Positions 49,440-58,294 of a stretch of 64,000 nt of DNA are shown here, piece by piece. This DNA is from Stutzerimonas stutzeri (GTDB taxonomy: Bacteria; Pseudomonadota; Gammaproteobacteria; Pseudomonadales; Pseudomonadaceae): positions 124,001-188,000 of the forward strand of contig NZ_POUL01000004.1 in the NCBI RefSeq assembly GCF_002890895.1. The letters run 5' to 3'. Below the pieces are notes generated by a model. The model was not told the origin of the DNA and did not search any database. It worked only from the letters and a program-made list of their open reading frames with translations. The first letter of the stretch is position 1, and each line of letters starts with the position of its first letter. Made by a program: the position numbers and the translations under genes.

Positions 49440-50576
49440 ATGGATAAGTTGCTCAAGCTTTGGCACAGCACAGGTCTCTATCACATTGAGCCTGGTCAGC
49501 TGCTGATGATCGTGGTGTGCCTGGGACTGATCTATCTTGCGATTCGCAAGGGGTTCGAGCCCTTGCTGCTAATCCCTATCGGATTTGGAGGGGTGCTAGC
49601 CAATATTCCCGTCGCCAACATGGCCGAGGGGGCAGGGATCCTCCATCTTTTCTACGAAGTTGGTTTGCCGACCAGTGTGTTCCCGCTATTGATCTTCATG
49701 GGCGTCGGTGCGATGACCGACTTCGGGCCAATGCTGGCGAATCCGAAGACGTTGCTTCTTGGCGCAGCGGCGCAGTTCGGTATTTTCGCCACCTTGCTTG
49801 GCGCTTTGTCGCTGGCCGCAATGGGGGTTCCGGGCATGGAGTTCACCCTGCGCGAGGCTGCTTCGATTGCAATTATCGGCGGTGCAGACGGCCCGACCTC
49901 GATTTTCGTAACGGCAAAGCTCGCGCCGCATCTGCTGGGGCCCATCGCTGTCGCAGCCTACTCTTACATGGCGCTGGTGCCGTTGATTCAGCCGCCCATC
50001 ATGCGTGCACTGACGACGAAGGAGGAGCGCGCCATTGTCATGACGCAGCTGCGCCATGTCGGTCAGACAGAAAAGATCGTCTTTCCGCTCATGCTTGCTC
50101 TTATGGTTGGTTTGCTATTGCCGGATGCCGCGCCGCTGGTGGGGATGTTCGCGTTCGGTAACCTGTTGCGCGAATGTGGGGTCGTGGATCGTCTGGCCGA
50201 CACTTCACGTAATGCGCTGATCAACATCGTGACCATTGCGCTGGGGCTAACTGTCGGCTCCAAGCTGTCCGCCGAAGCCTTCCTGCAGATGAAGACCCTT
50301 GGGATCCTACTGCTTGGTATGGTTGCCTTCTGTGGCGGTACGGCGGCGGGTGTGCTTATGGCGAAGGTTATGAATATCTTCAGCACAAACAAGATCAATC
50401 CGCTGATTGGATCGGCAGGTGTGTCGGCGGTGCCAATGGCGGCGCGAGTGTCGAATAAGGTGGGGCTAGAAGCGAACCCGCAGAACTTCTTGCTCATGCA
50501 TGCCATGGGGCCGAACGTAGCGGGGGTCATTGGCTCAGCGGTCGCCGCGGGAATTCTGCTCAGCTTTGTTGGCTAG
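49440..50576 (+). CDS. oadB: Sodium-translocating decarboxylase beta subunit OadB
   Basis: 378-residue inner-membrane sodium pump subunit that decarboxylates carboxybiotin and exports Na+. Family segments: [19 protein letters not shown], the [15 protein letters not shown] region and [18 protein letters not shown] with the essential Asp, and [23 protein letters not shown] lies just upstream. A strong terminator follows. Confidence 0.95.
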   Translation: MDKLLKLWHSTGLYHIEPGQLLMIVVCLGLIYLAIRKGFEPLLLIPIGFGGVLANIPVANMAEGAGILHLFYEVGLPTSVFPLLIFMGVGAMTDFGPMLANPKTLLLGAAAQFGIFATLLGALSLAAMGVPGMEFTLREAASIAIIGGADGPTSIFVTAKLAPHLLGPIAVAAYSYMALVPLIQPPIMRALTTKEERAIVMTQLRHVGQTEKIVFPLMLALMVGLLLPDAAPLVGMFAFGNLLRECGVVDRLADTSRNALINIVTIALGLTVGSKLSAEAFLQMKTLGILLLGMVAFCGGTAAGVLMAKVMNIFSTNKINPLIGSAGVSAVPMAARVSNKVGLEANPQNFLLMHAMGPNVAGVIGSAVAAGILLSFVG

Positions 50577-50617
50577 CGCTTCGGTTGATGTGTGGCTACG
50601 GGCAGCGAGAACTGAAG

Positions 50618-50653
50618 GATGCCTGCGCTGAAAGCGCAGGCATCTTGCGTTTT
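50618..50653 (+). terminator. Intrinsic terminator after oadB
   Basis: GATGCCTGCGCT / AGCGCAGGCATC, 12-bp perfect stem with GAA loop, followed by TTGCGTTTT. Confidence 0.85.
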
Positions 50654-50711
50654 CATGTCCCGCATAAGCCCAAAGTATTGCCTAGCTGGGCAGTAAGATT
50701 TTGCCAAAAGC

Positions 50712-50739
50712 AATTGCCCTGACTGCTGTCAGGGCAATT
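50712..50739 (-). terminator. Intrinsic terminator of amrZ
   Basis: AATTGCCCTGAC / GTCAGGGCAATT, 12-bp perfect stem with a four-base loop. On the minus strand it is followed by GCTTTTGGC, placed 31 bases after the amrZ stop. Confidence 0.75.
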
Positions 50740-50769
50740 ACTTTACGCTGCTCATTAGTACTGAGCGGA

Positions 50770-51096
50770 TCAATCTTCTTCTTTTGCAGCTTCGGCATCT
50801 TGCGCTATGAGTGCGATCAAGGCGTTTTGCTGGCGGTGGGCCAGTTGGCGAAAACGCTGAAGCAACTCGCGCTCATGCAGCGTTAGCTCTGGGCTGTCCA
50901 GCCGCATTGCTGAATCATCGTCAAGCGCACCTTCCTGCAGAAGGCTTTGCTCCAGCCGCGCAATGATCTCCGAATTCATGCTGCGATGATGGTTTCGCGC
51001 AACCTCTGCGATACGCTCTCGCATGCCGTCTGGGAGGCGAACCACGAATTTGTCAGCCGTGCGGCTGGAGTAAACTGCCTGCTTCATTGGGCGCAT
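50770..51096 (-). CDS. amrZ: Ribbon-helix-helix regulator AmrZ (AlgZ)
   Basis: 108-residue DNA-binding protein, the length of P. aeruginosa AmrZ, which controls alginate, flagella, pili and c-di-GMP genes. The Arc-like ribbon-helix-helix covers about residues 12-60 ([29 protein letters not shown], with the beta-strand KFVVRLP that enters the major groove), followed by the C-terminal tetramerisation helices ([20 protein letters not shown]). Near identity across the N-terminal half makes the name firm. Confidence 0.93.
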   Translation of the reverse strand: MRPMKQAVYSSRTADKFVVRLPDGMRERIAEVARNHHRSMNSEIIARLEQSLLQEGALDDDSAMRLDSPELTLHERELLQRFRQLAHRQQNALIALIAQDAEAAKEED

Positions 51097-51192
51097 ATTA
51101 AACCGGATAGTCAGGTGGGCGATGGTGGCTTATTGCCGTTCTAGTCACCGGTCTGACACCAAACAGCACATGCTGTTCCGCGACCTGCGAAA

Positions 51193-51247
51193 AAGTTGCC
51201 GGACAACTTAATGACGCCAATTATACGGCGTACAAAAAAGGAGTAAA
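51193..51247 (-). promoter_or_regulatory. Predicted amrZ promoter with nearby palindrome
   Basis: On the minus strand TTTACT (complement 51242-51247), 16 bases, then TATAAT (complement 51220-51225). Downstream of it AAGTTG (51193-51198) / CAACTT (51204-51209) forms an inverted repeat, and CGCC/GGCG flank the -10. AmrZ autoregulates in P. aeruginosa, so these may be its sites. Confidence 0.5.
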
Positions 51248-51311
51248 GCCGATTGTGGTGGCTAATGGCCTTTATGTGATCCAGCGCTTGTCTCGTCCGC
51301 ATAATCGACCG

Positions 51312-51494
51312 CTAGCGCAGCACTGGATCGAACTTGAAGCGTCGGCCTACCAGTAGCGTAATCGCAAACAGCACTGCGAAGACCACCGAACCGGTTGTGA
51401 CGAGCGTATCCCAGAAGTTCGGAAGCGTAGAGCCGATACTAAGCGCACCGCACAGCACGCCGAGCACAAAGAATAGATATCCATAAATCGACAC
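51312..51494 (-). CDS. Small membrane protein, unknown
   Basis: 60-residue protein of two hydrophobic helices (about residues 5-24 and 30-48) with a short basic tail RRFKFD. Start GTG 51494 has GGAG 7 bases upstream. I do not recognise the family. It may form a unit with the next small gene. Confidence 0.6.
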   Translation of the reverse strand: MSIYGYLFFVLGVLCGALSIGSTLPNFWDTLVTTGSVVFAVLFAITLLVGRRFKFDPVLR

Positions 51495-51532
51495 TCTTAA
51501 TCTCCTATAGAACCGCGTGCAGCAATCTACGT

Positions 51533-51736
51533 TTAAAAGACCCAGCGTTGTGCTTGAGTAGGTTTGATCAGCGCGTTGCCGCTGATGGTGCTCGCAGGCA
51601 CCGAAAGTCTTGGAGTGGTCGCCTGGGAGGTATTCGACAGCGTCTGCATTGGCTCCGCATCTGGGAAGTTCTCGAGAAGCGGGATCGCGGCAGCGGCCAA
51701 GACGGCAGTGCTGAGTAAGTAGGCTGGGCGTAGCAT
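51533..51736 (-). CDS. Small exported protein, unknown
   Basis: 67-residue ORF with a signal-peptide-like start (MLRPAYLLSTAVLAAAAIP) and a Ser/Thr/Ala-rich polar remainder ending QRWVF. ATG 51736 has AAGGAGA 7 bases upstream, better than the ATG five codons earlier. No family recognised. Confidence 0.55.
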   Translation of the reverse strand: MLRPAYLLSTAVLAAAAIPLLENFPDAEPMQTLSNTSQATTPRLSVPASTISGNALIKPTQAQRWVF

Positions 51737-51955
51737 TGGCGTCTCCTTCACTTAACGTTCAGGTAATTAAGCACCTCCCATGCCAATGGCGTTCGGAAAT
51801 AAAACCTTTGTAAATCAAATACATGCCGATGAATATCGAAGATGCGCAATGCGCTTTGCAAGATTGCTTGAGTCAAGGTCATGCAAATTGCAAGGCGAGC
51901 GATGTGCTGCTTCAGTTCGGTGTGCATGTAGTTGTCTGATGCATCATGGGCGAGC

Positions 51956-51984
51956 ATGACAAATGCGCCAAGGCTCGCTAACAT
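51956..51984 (+). promoter_or_regulatory. Predicted promoter of tRNA-Arg(CCT)
   Basis: ATGACA (51956-51961), 17-base spacer, TAACAT (51979-51984), GC-rich discriminator, 14 bases before the tRNA. Confidence 0.55.
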
Positions 51985-51998
51985 GCTGCCGCCCGCGT

Positions 51999-52075
51999 GT
52001 CCCAGTAGCTCAATTGGATAGAGCATCCCCCTCCTAAGGGGAAGGTTGTGAGTTCGAACCTCGCCTGGGACGCCA
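51999..52075 (+). tRNA. tRNA-Arg (anticodon CCT)
   Basis: 77 nucleotides; acceptor GTCCCAG pairs with CTGGGAC before G-CCA; anticodon stem-loop CCCCTCCTAAGGGG exposes CCT, reading AGG. CCA encoded. tRNA-Arg(CCT) genes are frequent integration sites for islands. Confidence 0.96.
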
Positions 52076-52740
52076 CATATCAGAGCGTTTTGTCCGTCGA
52101 AGCTTCTGGCAATTTCTGCAGCCTTTGCTTTGTCTGTCTCGCTGCTTGTCGCTGTCTTGAATGACACTATTCCCGCCTTCCTCATTCCAAACTATGCCCG
52201 GATGCGCCTGGCTGGCGCTGAATGCCAATCCGCCGGCTGCTCGAAAGGAAACTGCGCGGCCCTAGGGGTTCGTCGCAGCGGCGAATTAATACGTTGCTGA
52301 CAAGTAGCGGGAGCTGCAAGGGATAGCCCCCATCACAGGCGCCGCCGATAGCTTCGTACGCTGTTTCAGCGGCTGGTCTGGTGGCGATGATGCAGTCCGT
52401 AGCGGACAGCTCAGCCGTTGTTGCGCAGCGTGGATATTCAGCGATCATATCCAGCCAGCAGTGCAACTGTGACGCCTGCCTTTGCGGTCGCGGTGTGATC
52501 TAGCAGAGAAGTCTGCGCCCGAGGTCTGCTGAGCGGATCTCAAGCTCTATGGGGTTGTCGCCGTGGGAGGGGTCGCTTGCTTGGAAAGCGTCGACTTATT
52601 GTGTGCTCGAAGTGGCTAACCGTCATAGTTAACCGCGAGCTGACGAGTCGGCCCACTGGCTGGGGATCTGGCTGTGCTGGATCCGGTAGGGAGGCCGGCT
52701 GCAGCTTCGATAAGAGCTATAGGCCGTGGTCTCAGCAGTA
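52076..52740 (+). other. Gene-free stretch downstream of tRNA-Arg(CCT)
   Basis: About 665 bases with only short frames of improbable composition. I found no repeat of the tRNA 3' end, no integrase fragment and no strong terminator. It may be remnant DNA beside the tRNA. Confidence 0.45.
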
Positions 52741-53529
52741 TCAGCTAAATCGGTCGGTGACCTGGTCGCGTCGGGCTTCGCGCTGTAGTTGATAGACGAA
52801 TCGTTCGACCTGCCGTTGCGTCAGGCCACTGATGCGGTAAAAGCGCATTCCGCAAAATGTCAGATCAAGTTTCTCGTCAAACACCACGTGCCTTAGCTCG
52901 GCTGCAGTTGTCACAACGCCAAACGGCAACTCCAAACGGAGCTGATCATATACCTGCCCTGACTGGAGGTTTGTTTGCAGGTTGCCTGGAAAGCTCAGCT
53001 TGCAACCCGTAGCTGACATGTCCAGCACCTTGCCTGCGAGATGCTTCTTGACCATCTTGCCGCTCAGTTCGGCAGCGATGGTCTGCCCGCTCAACGTGGC
53101 GCGATAGGCGTTCCGCCGCTGGTGGTAGAGAATCTCGTCGGGCAGAGGAACCCAATAGCAGCGCGCATCGTCCAGTTCGCCGATATGTGCTGGGTGTGGA
53201 TTGTTCCAGGCAATCCGCACGCCTTCATAAAAGCCTTCAATTTGGAAAGCTTCTCCTGATGCCATCAGCCGCTCGCCATCACTAGGTATCAGCTCGTCTA
53301 ATGCTAGCCAGCCCTTTTCACGGTTTATCTCAACCAGGTAGGTTTGATACCGCAGCGTGCGCTCGGCAAAGCGAAGCTGCAGAGGGATATGGTTGTCCAG
53401 CAGGGGGCGTAGATTCGCCTGAACTTCGACTGGAGTCTTGAGTATCTGAGGAGGCTGAGGGCCTTCACCCTCAGCGAAAGGACTAGACACTTGGCGTTGC
53501 TCTCCGGCATGTAACGACGTCAGCCGCAT
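52741..53529 (-). CDS. ycgR: Flagellar brake protein YcgR (PilZ domain)
   Basis: 262-residue c-di-GMP receptor that slows the flagellar motor. N-terminal YcgR domain (about residues 25-125) and C-terminal PilZ domain (about 130-255) with both c-di-GMP motifs: HQRRNAYR (RxxxR) and DMSATGCKLSF (D/NxSxxG). Followed on the opposite side by flgN-flgM-flgA, the usual Pseudomonas order. No clear Shine-Dalgarno before ATG 53529. Confidence 0.92.
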   Translation of the reverse strand: MRLTSLHAGEQRQVSSPFAEGEGPQPPQILKTPVEVQANLRPLLDNHIPLQLRFAERTLRYQTYLVEINREKGWLALDELIPSDGERLMASGEAFQIEGFYEGVRIAWNNPHPAHIGELDDARCYWVPLPDEILYHQRRNAYRATLSGQTIAAELSGKMVKKHLAGKVLDMSATGCKLSFPGNLQTNLQSGQVYDQLRLELPFGVVTTAAELRHVVFDEKLDLTFCGMRFYRISGLTQRQVERFVYQLQREARRDQVTDRFS

Positions 53530-53563
53530 GATAGCACTATGATGTTGTTGTGCTGCGGATGGT

Positions 53564-54034
53564 TCAGGCCTGGCTGAGCGGGCGATGATGAGTGCTTTTG
53601 GCGGCGCTTCCGTGGCGATCGTATAGATCTGGGGTCGTTGTGGTTCCCTGCAAGACCTGCAGCATGGTGCCTACTGCGCTCTGGTTGGCGCGGATAAGTT
53701 TGCCGTTGCGTTCATTGGCTTTGCGGCAGTCTTCGAGAATGTCCTCCAGCTGTTCCGCCTGGATAAGGATCTCATCGCCTATTGCCGAGCCTGCGGCAAG
53801 CATCGCCAGGCCATTCCGGTCGGCGCTTAGCTGCGCCTTAGCCAATGCCTGGCTCCGTAGGGTGCCGTGCTGGCCCAGAAGTGCTAACAGTGCTTGCTTT
53901 TGCGTGAGCAGCTGCTCCAATCCCGCGAGATTTCGCTCAGCGAGTGCCAGGTATTCTGCATCGGTGAGCTCGAGTAGTGTTCGGGCGGTGCCGATATCGT
54001 CAGTCAGCTGCTGGAGCAATTCGGAATCTAGCAT
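53564..54034 (-). CDS. flgN: Flagellar export chaperone FlgN
   Basis: 156-residue, mostly helical cytosolic chaperone for hook-associated proteins FlgK and FlgL. N-terminal heptad-like LLQQLTDDIGTARTLLELTDAEYLAL and QLLTQKQALLALL match the family. ATG 54034 with GAGG upstream; longer frame rejected. 44 bases after flgM. Confidence 0.88.
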   Translation of the reverse strand: MLDSELLQQLTDDIGTARTLLELTDAEYLALAERNLAGLEQLLTQKQALLALLGQHGTLRSQALAKAQLSADRNGLAMLAAGSAIGDEILIQAEQLEDILEDCRKANERNGKLIRANQSAVGTMLQVLQGTTTTPDLYDRHGSAAKSTHHRPLSQA

Positions 54035-54078
54035 AGTGGCCTCTGTTGCACTCACGCCTGCTCGCATTGATGCCCAGC

Positions 54079-54408
54079 TCAGCGCTGGCTTTCGAATGAC
54101 AGCAGCTTCGAAGCTACTCGCTGGCTGTCGACTTGATAGCTGCCATCGGCGATTGCTTGTTTGATCTGGGCGACACGCTCCTGATCAACAGCGGGCTGCT
54201 GACTCAGCTTTTCGGTTGTCTGCTGAAGACGCTGGGCTTCGGGGCTCAGCTGAACGCTTTCTCCCGATACGGAGCTGTTACCGGTGGTCTTCACTTCGTC
54301 AGCAGGAGCCTGCTGCGCGGTTGGTCGCTCTGTGTTTTGGACGCTGTTGCTCCGCGCATTGCTTGAAGAATTGACGGCGCTGTTAGGCCGGTTGAAATCG
54401 ATAACCAT
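54079..54408 (-). CDS. flgM: Anti-sigma-28 factor FlgM
   Basis: 109-residue anti-sigma factor holding FliA inactive until hook completion. Start MVIDFNRPN, a disordered Ser/Asn/Gln-rich first half, then the sigma-binding C-terminal half: [45 protein letters not shown] 54408 with GAGG upstream. Confidence 0.9.
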   Translation of the reverse strand: MVIDFNRPNSAVNSSSNARSNSVQNTERPTAQQAPADEVKTTGNSSVSGESVQLSPEAQRLQQTTEKLSQQPAVDQERVAQIKQAIADGSYQVDSQRVASKLLSFESQR

Positions 54409-54513
54409 GATCGAAACCTCGAATAAGTCAGGACGCTTGCCTGCTTTTCGGCAAATCCTCATGAAACTTTAGTCTTTTTTCATGCTAAGACCTGACGCCG
54501 CAGCGCCTCGTCC

Positions 54514-55266
54514 TCACATCGCCACTTCAACCTGCCCGGGGCCAGTGACGCGAGCTTTGATAGTTCGTCCGGATCGTTGGTTTTTGACTCGGATCTGACT
54601 GCCAAGTGCGCCATTGGAAAGGGCCTCACCTGGCATTCTTACATTTATCGTAGAGTTTTTCGCGCTGATTACCACCTGATCACCCTTTCGGACTATTTCA
54701 GCCGCGGATAAGTAAGTTGGTGGTAATACCTGATCGGGTAGGGCGCTGCGGGTGATTTTATTGCCCAGCACTTGATCGAACGATGTCAGATAGCCCTGGG
54801 TCAACAAGCCGACGTCGCGCTCGGCAAGGGCGACATCAGCGAGCTCGACGACGCTTTCGCGGGCCAAGGGCCGTCTGGCTACGATCACTTCGCGGAACAA
54901 ATGCACCTGAGCAGGGACGAAAACGGACCAGGGTGACGTGCCTTCGCAGCTAACCCGCACGGTAGTGCGACCAACGGGTTGTGCCGGGCTTTCGAGTCTG
55001 GTCGTCAATGCTTGATCGCAAGCCGCCAGGCGCAGGCGCGGGTCAAGCCTGTTCAGTTCAATTTCATGGCGTGCTTTGATTTGGCTACTCTGTAAATAGT
55101 CAGTGACTTCACGCTCAAGAAAAGCGCGGGTCGCGTCGATAAGCTGTTCGGGGCGCGTGAAGCTCGCTGAAACAGCCAGCTGGTTCAGCAGGCATAAAGT
55201 TGCCAACAGGCCCAGTTGGCAAAGCGCCTTGCATGGATGCCGGAAAAAAGTCGTCTGTCTGTTCAT
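54514..55266 (-). CDS. flgA: Flagella basal body P-ring formation protein FlgA
   Basis: 250-residue periplasmic chaperone for FlgI P-ring assembly. Signal peptide to about residue 34 (LAVSA-SF), then a middle domain and a C-terminal SAF-type domain (ARRPLARESVVELADVAL, ...IRVKNQRSGRTIKARVTGPGQVEV). FlgI itself is at the window end. Confidence 0.92.
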   Translation of the reverse strand: MNRQTTFFRHPCKALCQLGLLATLCLLNQLAVSASFTRPEQLIDATRAFLEREVTDYLQSSQIKARHEIELNRLDPRLRLAACDQALTTRLESPAQPVGRTTVRVSCEGTSPWSVFVPAQVHLFREVIVARRPLARESVVELADVALAERDVGLLTQGYLTSFDQVLGNKITRSALPDQVLPPTYLSAAEIVRKGDQVVISAKNSTINVRMPGEALSNGALGSQIRVKNQRSGRTIKARVTGPGQVEVAM

Positions 55267-55417
55267 GGCTTGCTCGAAGCAAGGGGCATGCCGTTTGCCG
55301 GTAACTAATGGCCGAGGCAGGCAAGGCGGGTCAGCAACTCAAATCAGGGCACTGCGCGCCAGATTGTCTGAGCTACAGATGTCTGCCTACCCATCTCACA
55401 TACAAGAGGAAACTGGC

Positions 55418-56350
55418 ATGGCCGGTGTATTGGATTCGGTTAACCAGCGTACCCAGCTAGTGGGGCAGAACCGTTTGGAGCTGCTGTTGTTCAGACTGGA
55501 CGACAAGCAGCTCTATGGCATCAACGTATTCAAGGTCAAAGAGGTGCTGCAGTGCCCGCGGCTTACGGTCATGCCTCGGTCGAGCCCTGTTGTCAGAGGG
55601 GTGGCGAACATTCGGGGAAGTACGCTTTCCATCCTTGATCTATCCGCTGCCACTGGCAAACCCGTATTACAGGACTTGCCAAACAGCTTTGCCATCATCG
55701 TTGAGTACAACACGAAGGTGCTCGGTTTCCTTGTCCGCTCGGTGGAGCGGATAGTCAACATGAATTGGGAAGATATCCTTCCCCCGCCTAAAGGCGTGGG
55801 GCACGACCATTATTTGACTGCAGTGACCCATGTGGATCAGCAGATGGTCGAGATTATCGACGTTGAAAAAGTGCTAGCCGAAGTGGCGCCAGTGTCAGAG
55901 GTGCTCTCGGTCAGCATTGCAGATGAGGCGACCAGTAATAAGGCGTCCACCAGTCGAGTGTTGATTGTCGACGACTCGTCTGTCGCGCGAAAGCAGATCA
56001 TGCGTTGTCTACAGAATCTGGGGATCGAAGTCGTTGCGCACAACGACGGAAGGCAGGCGCTGACTTATTTGCGAAAGCTGGTGGCGGAAGGCAAGAAGCC
56101 GTCTGACGAGTTCGTGATGATGATTTCCGATATCGAAATGCCAGAAATGGATGGCTATACACTGACGACCGAAGTGCGTCAGGATCCCGCAATGCGCGAC
56201 ATGCACATTCTCCTGCATACTTCGCTTTCCGGGGTGTTCAACCAGAGCATGGTCAAGCGGGTCGGTGCGGACGATTTTCTTGCCAAGTTTCAGGCGGACG
56301 ATCTGGCCAATCGGGTCATAGAGCGGATCCGGACAACGGATAAGAAATGA
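55418..56350 (+). CDS. cheV: Chemotaxis coupling/response regulator CheV
   Basis: 310-residue fusion of a CheW-like coupling domain (about residues 15-160; FRLDDKQLYGINVFKVKEVLQ) and a receiver domain (about 180-305; SRVLIVDDSSVARKQ, phospho-acceptor Asp in MMISDIEMPEMDGY, Lys in DDFLAKF). Couples chemoreceptors to CheA with adaptation. ATG 55418 with AGAGGA upstream; the long in-frame extension overlapping flgA is rejected. Confidence 0.93.
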   Translation: MAGVLDSVNQRTQLVGQNRLELLLFRLDDKQLYGINVFKVKEVLQCPRLTVMPRSSPVVRGVANIRGSTLSILDLSAATGKPVLQDLPNSFAIIVEYNTKVLGFLVRSVERIVNMNWEDILPPPKGVGHDHYLTAVTHVDQQMVEIIDVEKVLAEVAPVSEVLSVSIADEATSNKASTSRVLIVDDSSVARKQIMRCLQNLGIEVVAHNDGRQALTYLRKLVAEGKKPSDEFVMMISDIEMPEMDGYTLTTEVRQDPAMRDMHILLHTSLSGVFNQSMVKRVGADDFLAKFQADDLANRVIERIRTTDKK

Positions 56351-56387
56351 GGCCTCGTCCTCTCAATTCGACTGGTGGGCAGTATTA

Positions 56388-57212
56388 GTGTCTGTTGATC
56401 CCGATTTCGATCAGTTTCGTGTTTTTCTCGAGAAGACCTGCGGCATCCTGCTGGGTACCAACAAGCAGTACCTGGTTTCGAGCCGGTTAAACAAGCTGAT
56501 GGAGCAGCAGGGCCTCAAGAGCCTCGGTGACTTGGTCAGGAAGATCCAGGCTCAGCCGCGAAGCGGCCTGCGCGAGCAGGTCGTGGATGCGATGACGACC
56601 AATGAAACGCTCTGGTTTCGAGATACCTATCCGTTCGAGGTGTTGCGGAGCCGGGTTCTGCCTGATCTGTTGAAAGGCTCCCCGGGTCAGCGCTTGCGTA
56701 TCTGGTCTGCCGCTTGTTCGTCGGGGCAGGAGCCTTACTCGCTTTCGATGACCATCGATGAGTACGAACGCAGCAGCCCTAGCCAGCCGAAAACGGCCAT
56801 ACAGATAGTGGCCACTGAATTGTCCGGGGCCATGCTTGCGGCATCCAAAGCGGCCGAATACGACAGTCTCGCCATTGCTCGCGGGTTGTCTAGCGAGCGT
56901 CTGCAGCGTTATTTCGATGTGAAAAGCCCGGGCCGTTGGATAGTCAAGCCGGCAGTCCGCAGTCGCGTCGAATTTCGTGTGCAAAACCTGCTCGACAGCT
57001 ATGCGGTGCTCGGCAAGTTCGACGTGGTGTTCTGCCGCAACGTCCTTATTTATTTCTCCGCCGATGTTAAGAAAGACATCCTCAAGCGGATTCACGCAAC
57101 GCTGAAGCCAGGCGGATACCTGTTTCTGGGAGCATCCGAAGCGCTGAACGGCCTTCCCGAGCTGTATCAGATGGTCCAGTGCAGCCCGGGCATTATCTAT
57201 AAGGCCAAGTAG
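56388..57212 (+). CDS. cheR: Chemotaxis protein methyltransferase CheR
   Basis: 274-residue SAM-dependent methyltransferase that methylates chemoreceptor glutamates. N-terminal helical domain (LEKTCGILLGTNKQYLVSSRL), TTNETLWFRDTYPFEVL, SAM-binding RIWSAACSSGQEPYSL, and FDVVFCRNVLIYF. GTG start at 56388; Shine-Dalgarno weak. Follows cheV by 37 bases. Confidence 0.94.
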   Translation: MSVDPDFDQFRVFLEKTCGILLGTNKQYLVSSRLNKLMEQQGLKSLGDLVRKIQAQPRSGLREQVVDAMTTNETLWFRDTYPFEVLRSRVLPDLLKGSPGQRLRIWSAACSSGQEPYSLSMTIDEYERSSPSQPKTAIQIVATELSGAMLAASKAAEYDSLAIARGLSSERLQRYFDVKSPGRWIVKPAVRSRVEFRVQNLLDSYAVLGKFDVVFCRNVLIYFSADVKKDILKRIHATLKPGGYLFLGASEALNGLPELYQMVQCSPGIIYKAK

Positions 57213-57354
57213 CCTTAATGTTTGCCGGACTAGCGGCAGGAATCTGTCGCTTCGGGCTTACTAAGCGGCAAAAGCATGGTCACGCTTTGCCGCTTTTGAC
57301 GCGCAACCCAAGCCTTTCTAAAAAAAATCCTTATAGATCAGCTATTTGACAAAA

Positions 57355-57370
57355 TGGCATGAGCTTTGCT
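57355..57370 (+). promoter_or_regulatory. Sigma-54 promoter of flgBCDE
   Basis: TGGCATGAGCTTTGCT: GG and GC separated exactly as in the -24/-12 element (TGGCAC-N5-TTGCW). 44 bases before flgB. Pseudomonas flgB operons are RpoN/FleQ-FleR controlled. Confidence 0.87.
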
Positions 57371-57413
57371 GGTGGTTTGCTAAGCAGACTTGTATCCGGC
57401 AGAGGGCCAGATC

Positions 57414-57818
57414 ATGAGCATCAGTTTCGACAAGGCACTTGGCATCCACGAGAAGGCACTCGGCTTTCGCGCTCAGCGCGCCGAAGTGCTGGCCAACAAC
57501 ATTGCCAACGCTGACACCCCCAATTACAAGGCGCGTGATCTGGATTTCAGCTCGGTTCTTGCTGCGCAGAACAGCAAGAATCAGGGCGGATTCGGCGTGG
57601 CCGTGACCAGCAGCAAACATATCGCTGCCGAAGGGATGGAAATTGCCGATCCTGGCTTGCGCTTCCGCACCCCTGCGCATGCGTCGCTCGATCAGAACAC
57701 CGTAGATGCTCAGGTTGAACAGGCGGCTTACGCCGAGAATGCCATCGACTTCCAGGCGAGTTTTACCTTGCTCAACAGTAAGTTCCGGGGGCTGATGAGC
57801 GCCCTTCGCGGCGAATAA
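57414..57818 (+). CDS. flgB: Flagellar basal-body rod protein FlgB
   Basis: 134-residue proximal rod subunit. LGIHEKALGFRAQRAEVLANNIANADTPNYKARDLDF holds the rod/hook N-terminal motif (NNIANADTPNYKA); C-terminal helix ENAIDFQASFTLLNSKFRGLMSAL. ATG 57414 with AGAGGG upstream. Confidence 0.95.
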   Translation: MSISFDKALGIHEKALGFRAQRAEVLANNIANADTPNYKARDLDFSSVLAAQNSKNQGGFGVAVTSSKHIAAEGMEIADPGLRFRTPAHASLDQNTVDAQVEQAAYAENAIDFQASFTLLNSKFRGLMSALRGE

Positions 57819-57832
57819 AAGGAGCGAAAATC

Positions 57833-58276
57833 ATGTCCCTCAGCAGCGTTTTTAACATCGCCGGCAGCGGCATGAGTGCCCAAAGCACTCGCCTGAACAC
57901 CATTTCCAGCAACATCGCCAACGCCGAAACAGTTTCATCCAGCGTTGACCAAACCTACCGTGCACGTCACCCGGTGTTCGCGACCATGCTGCAACAGGCT
58001 AACGGTTCACCGAACGAGTCGTTGTTCGCCGAACAGGATCAGGCGGGCGCAGGCGTTCAGGTACTTGGTGTCGTGGAAGACCAGAGCGAGCTGCAAGCTC
58101 GCTATGAGCCCAACCATCCTGCGGCGAACACCGAGGGCTACGTGTACTACCCAAACGTCAATGTGGTGGAAGAAATGGCCGACATGATTTCTGCCAGTCG
58201 TTCGTTCCAGACCAATGCCGAATTGATGAATACAGCCAAAACCATGCTGCAGAAAGTTCTGACCCTGGGCCAGTAA
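57833..58276 (+). CDS. flgC: Flagellar basal-body rod protein FlgC
   Basis: 147-residue proximal rod subunit. The NTISSNIANAETVSSS motif replaces the usual ANANT, and the chain ends MISASRSFQTNAELMNTAKTMLQKVLTLGQ, the family C-terminal coiled coil. AAGGAG lies 9 bases upstream. Confidence 0.95.
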   Translation: MSLSSVFNIAGSGMSAQSTRLNTISSNIANAETVSSSVDQTYRARHPVFATMLQQANGSPNESLFAEQDQAGAGVQVLGVVEDQSELQARYEPNHPAANTEGYVYYPNVNVVEEMADMISASRSFQTNAELMNTAKTMLQKVLTLGQ

Positions 58277-58294
58277 CCCTAACGAGAGATTGCC

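Noticed and set aside
51748..52185. 145-residue minus-strand frame
   Set aside because: It runs antisense through tRNA-Arg(CCT); the protein contains the familiar artefact of translating a tRNA (GEVRTHNLPLRRGMLYPIELLGH-like stretch).
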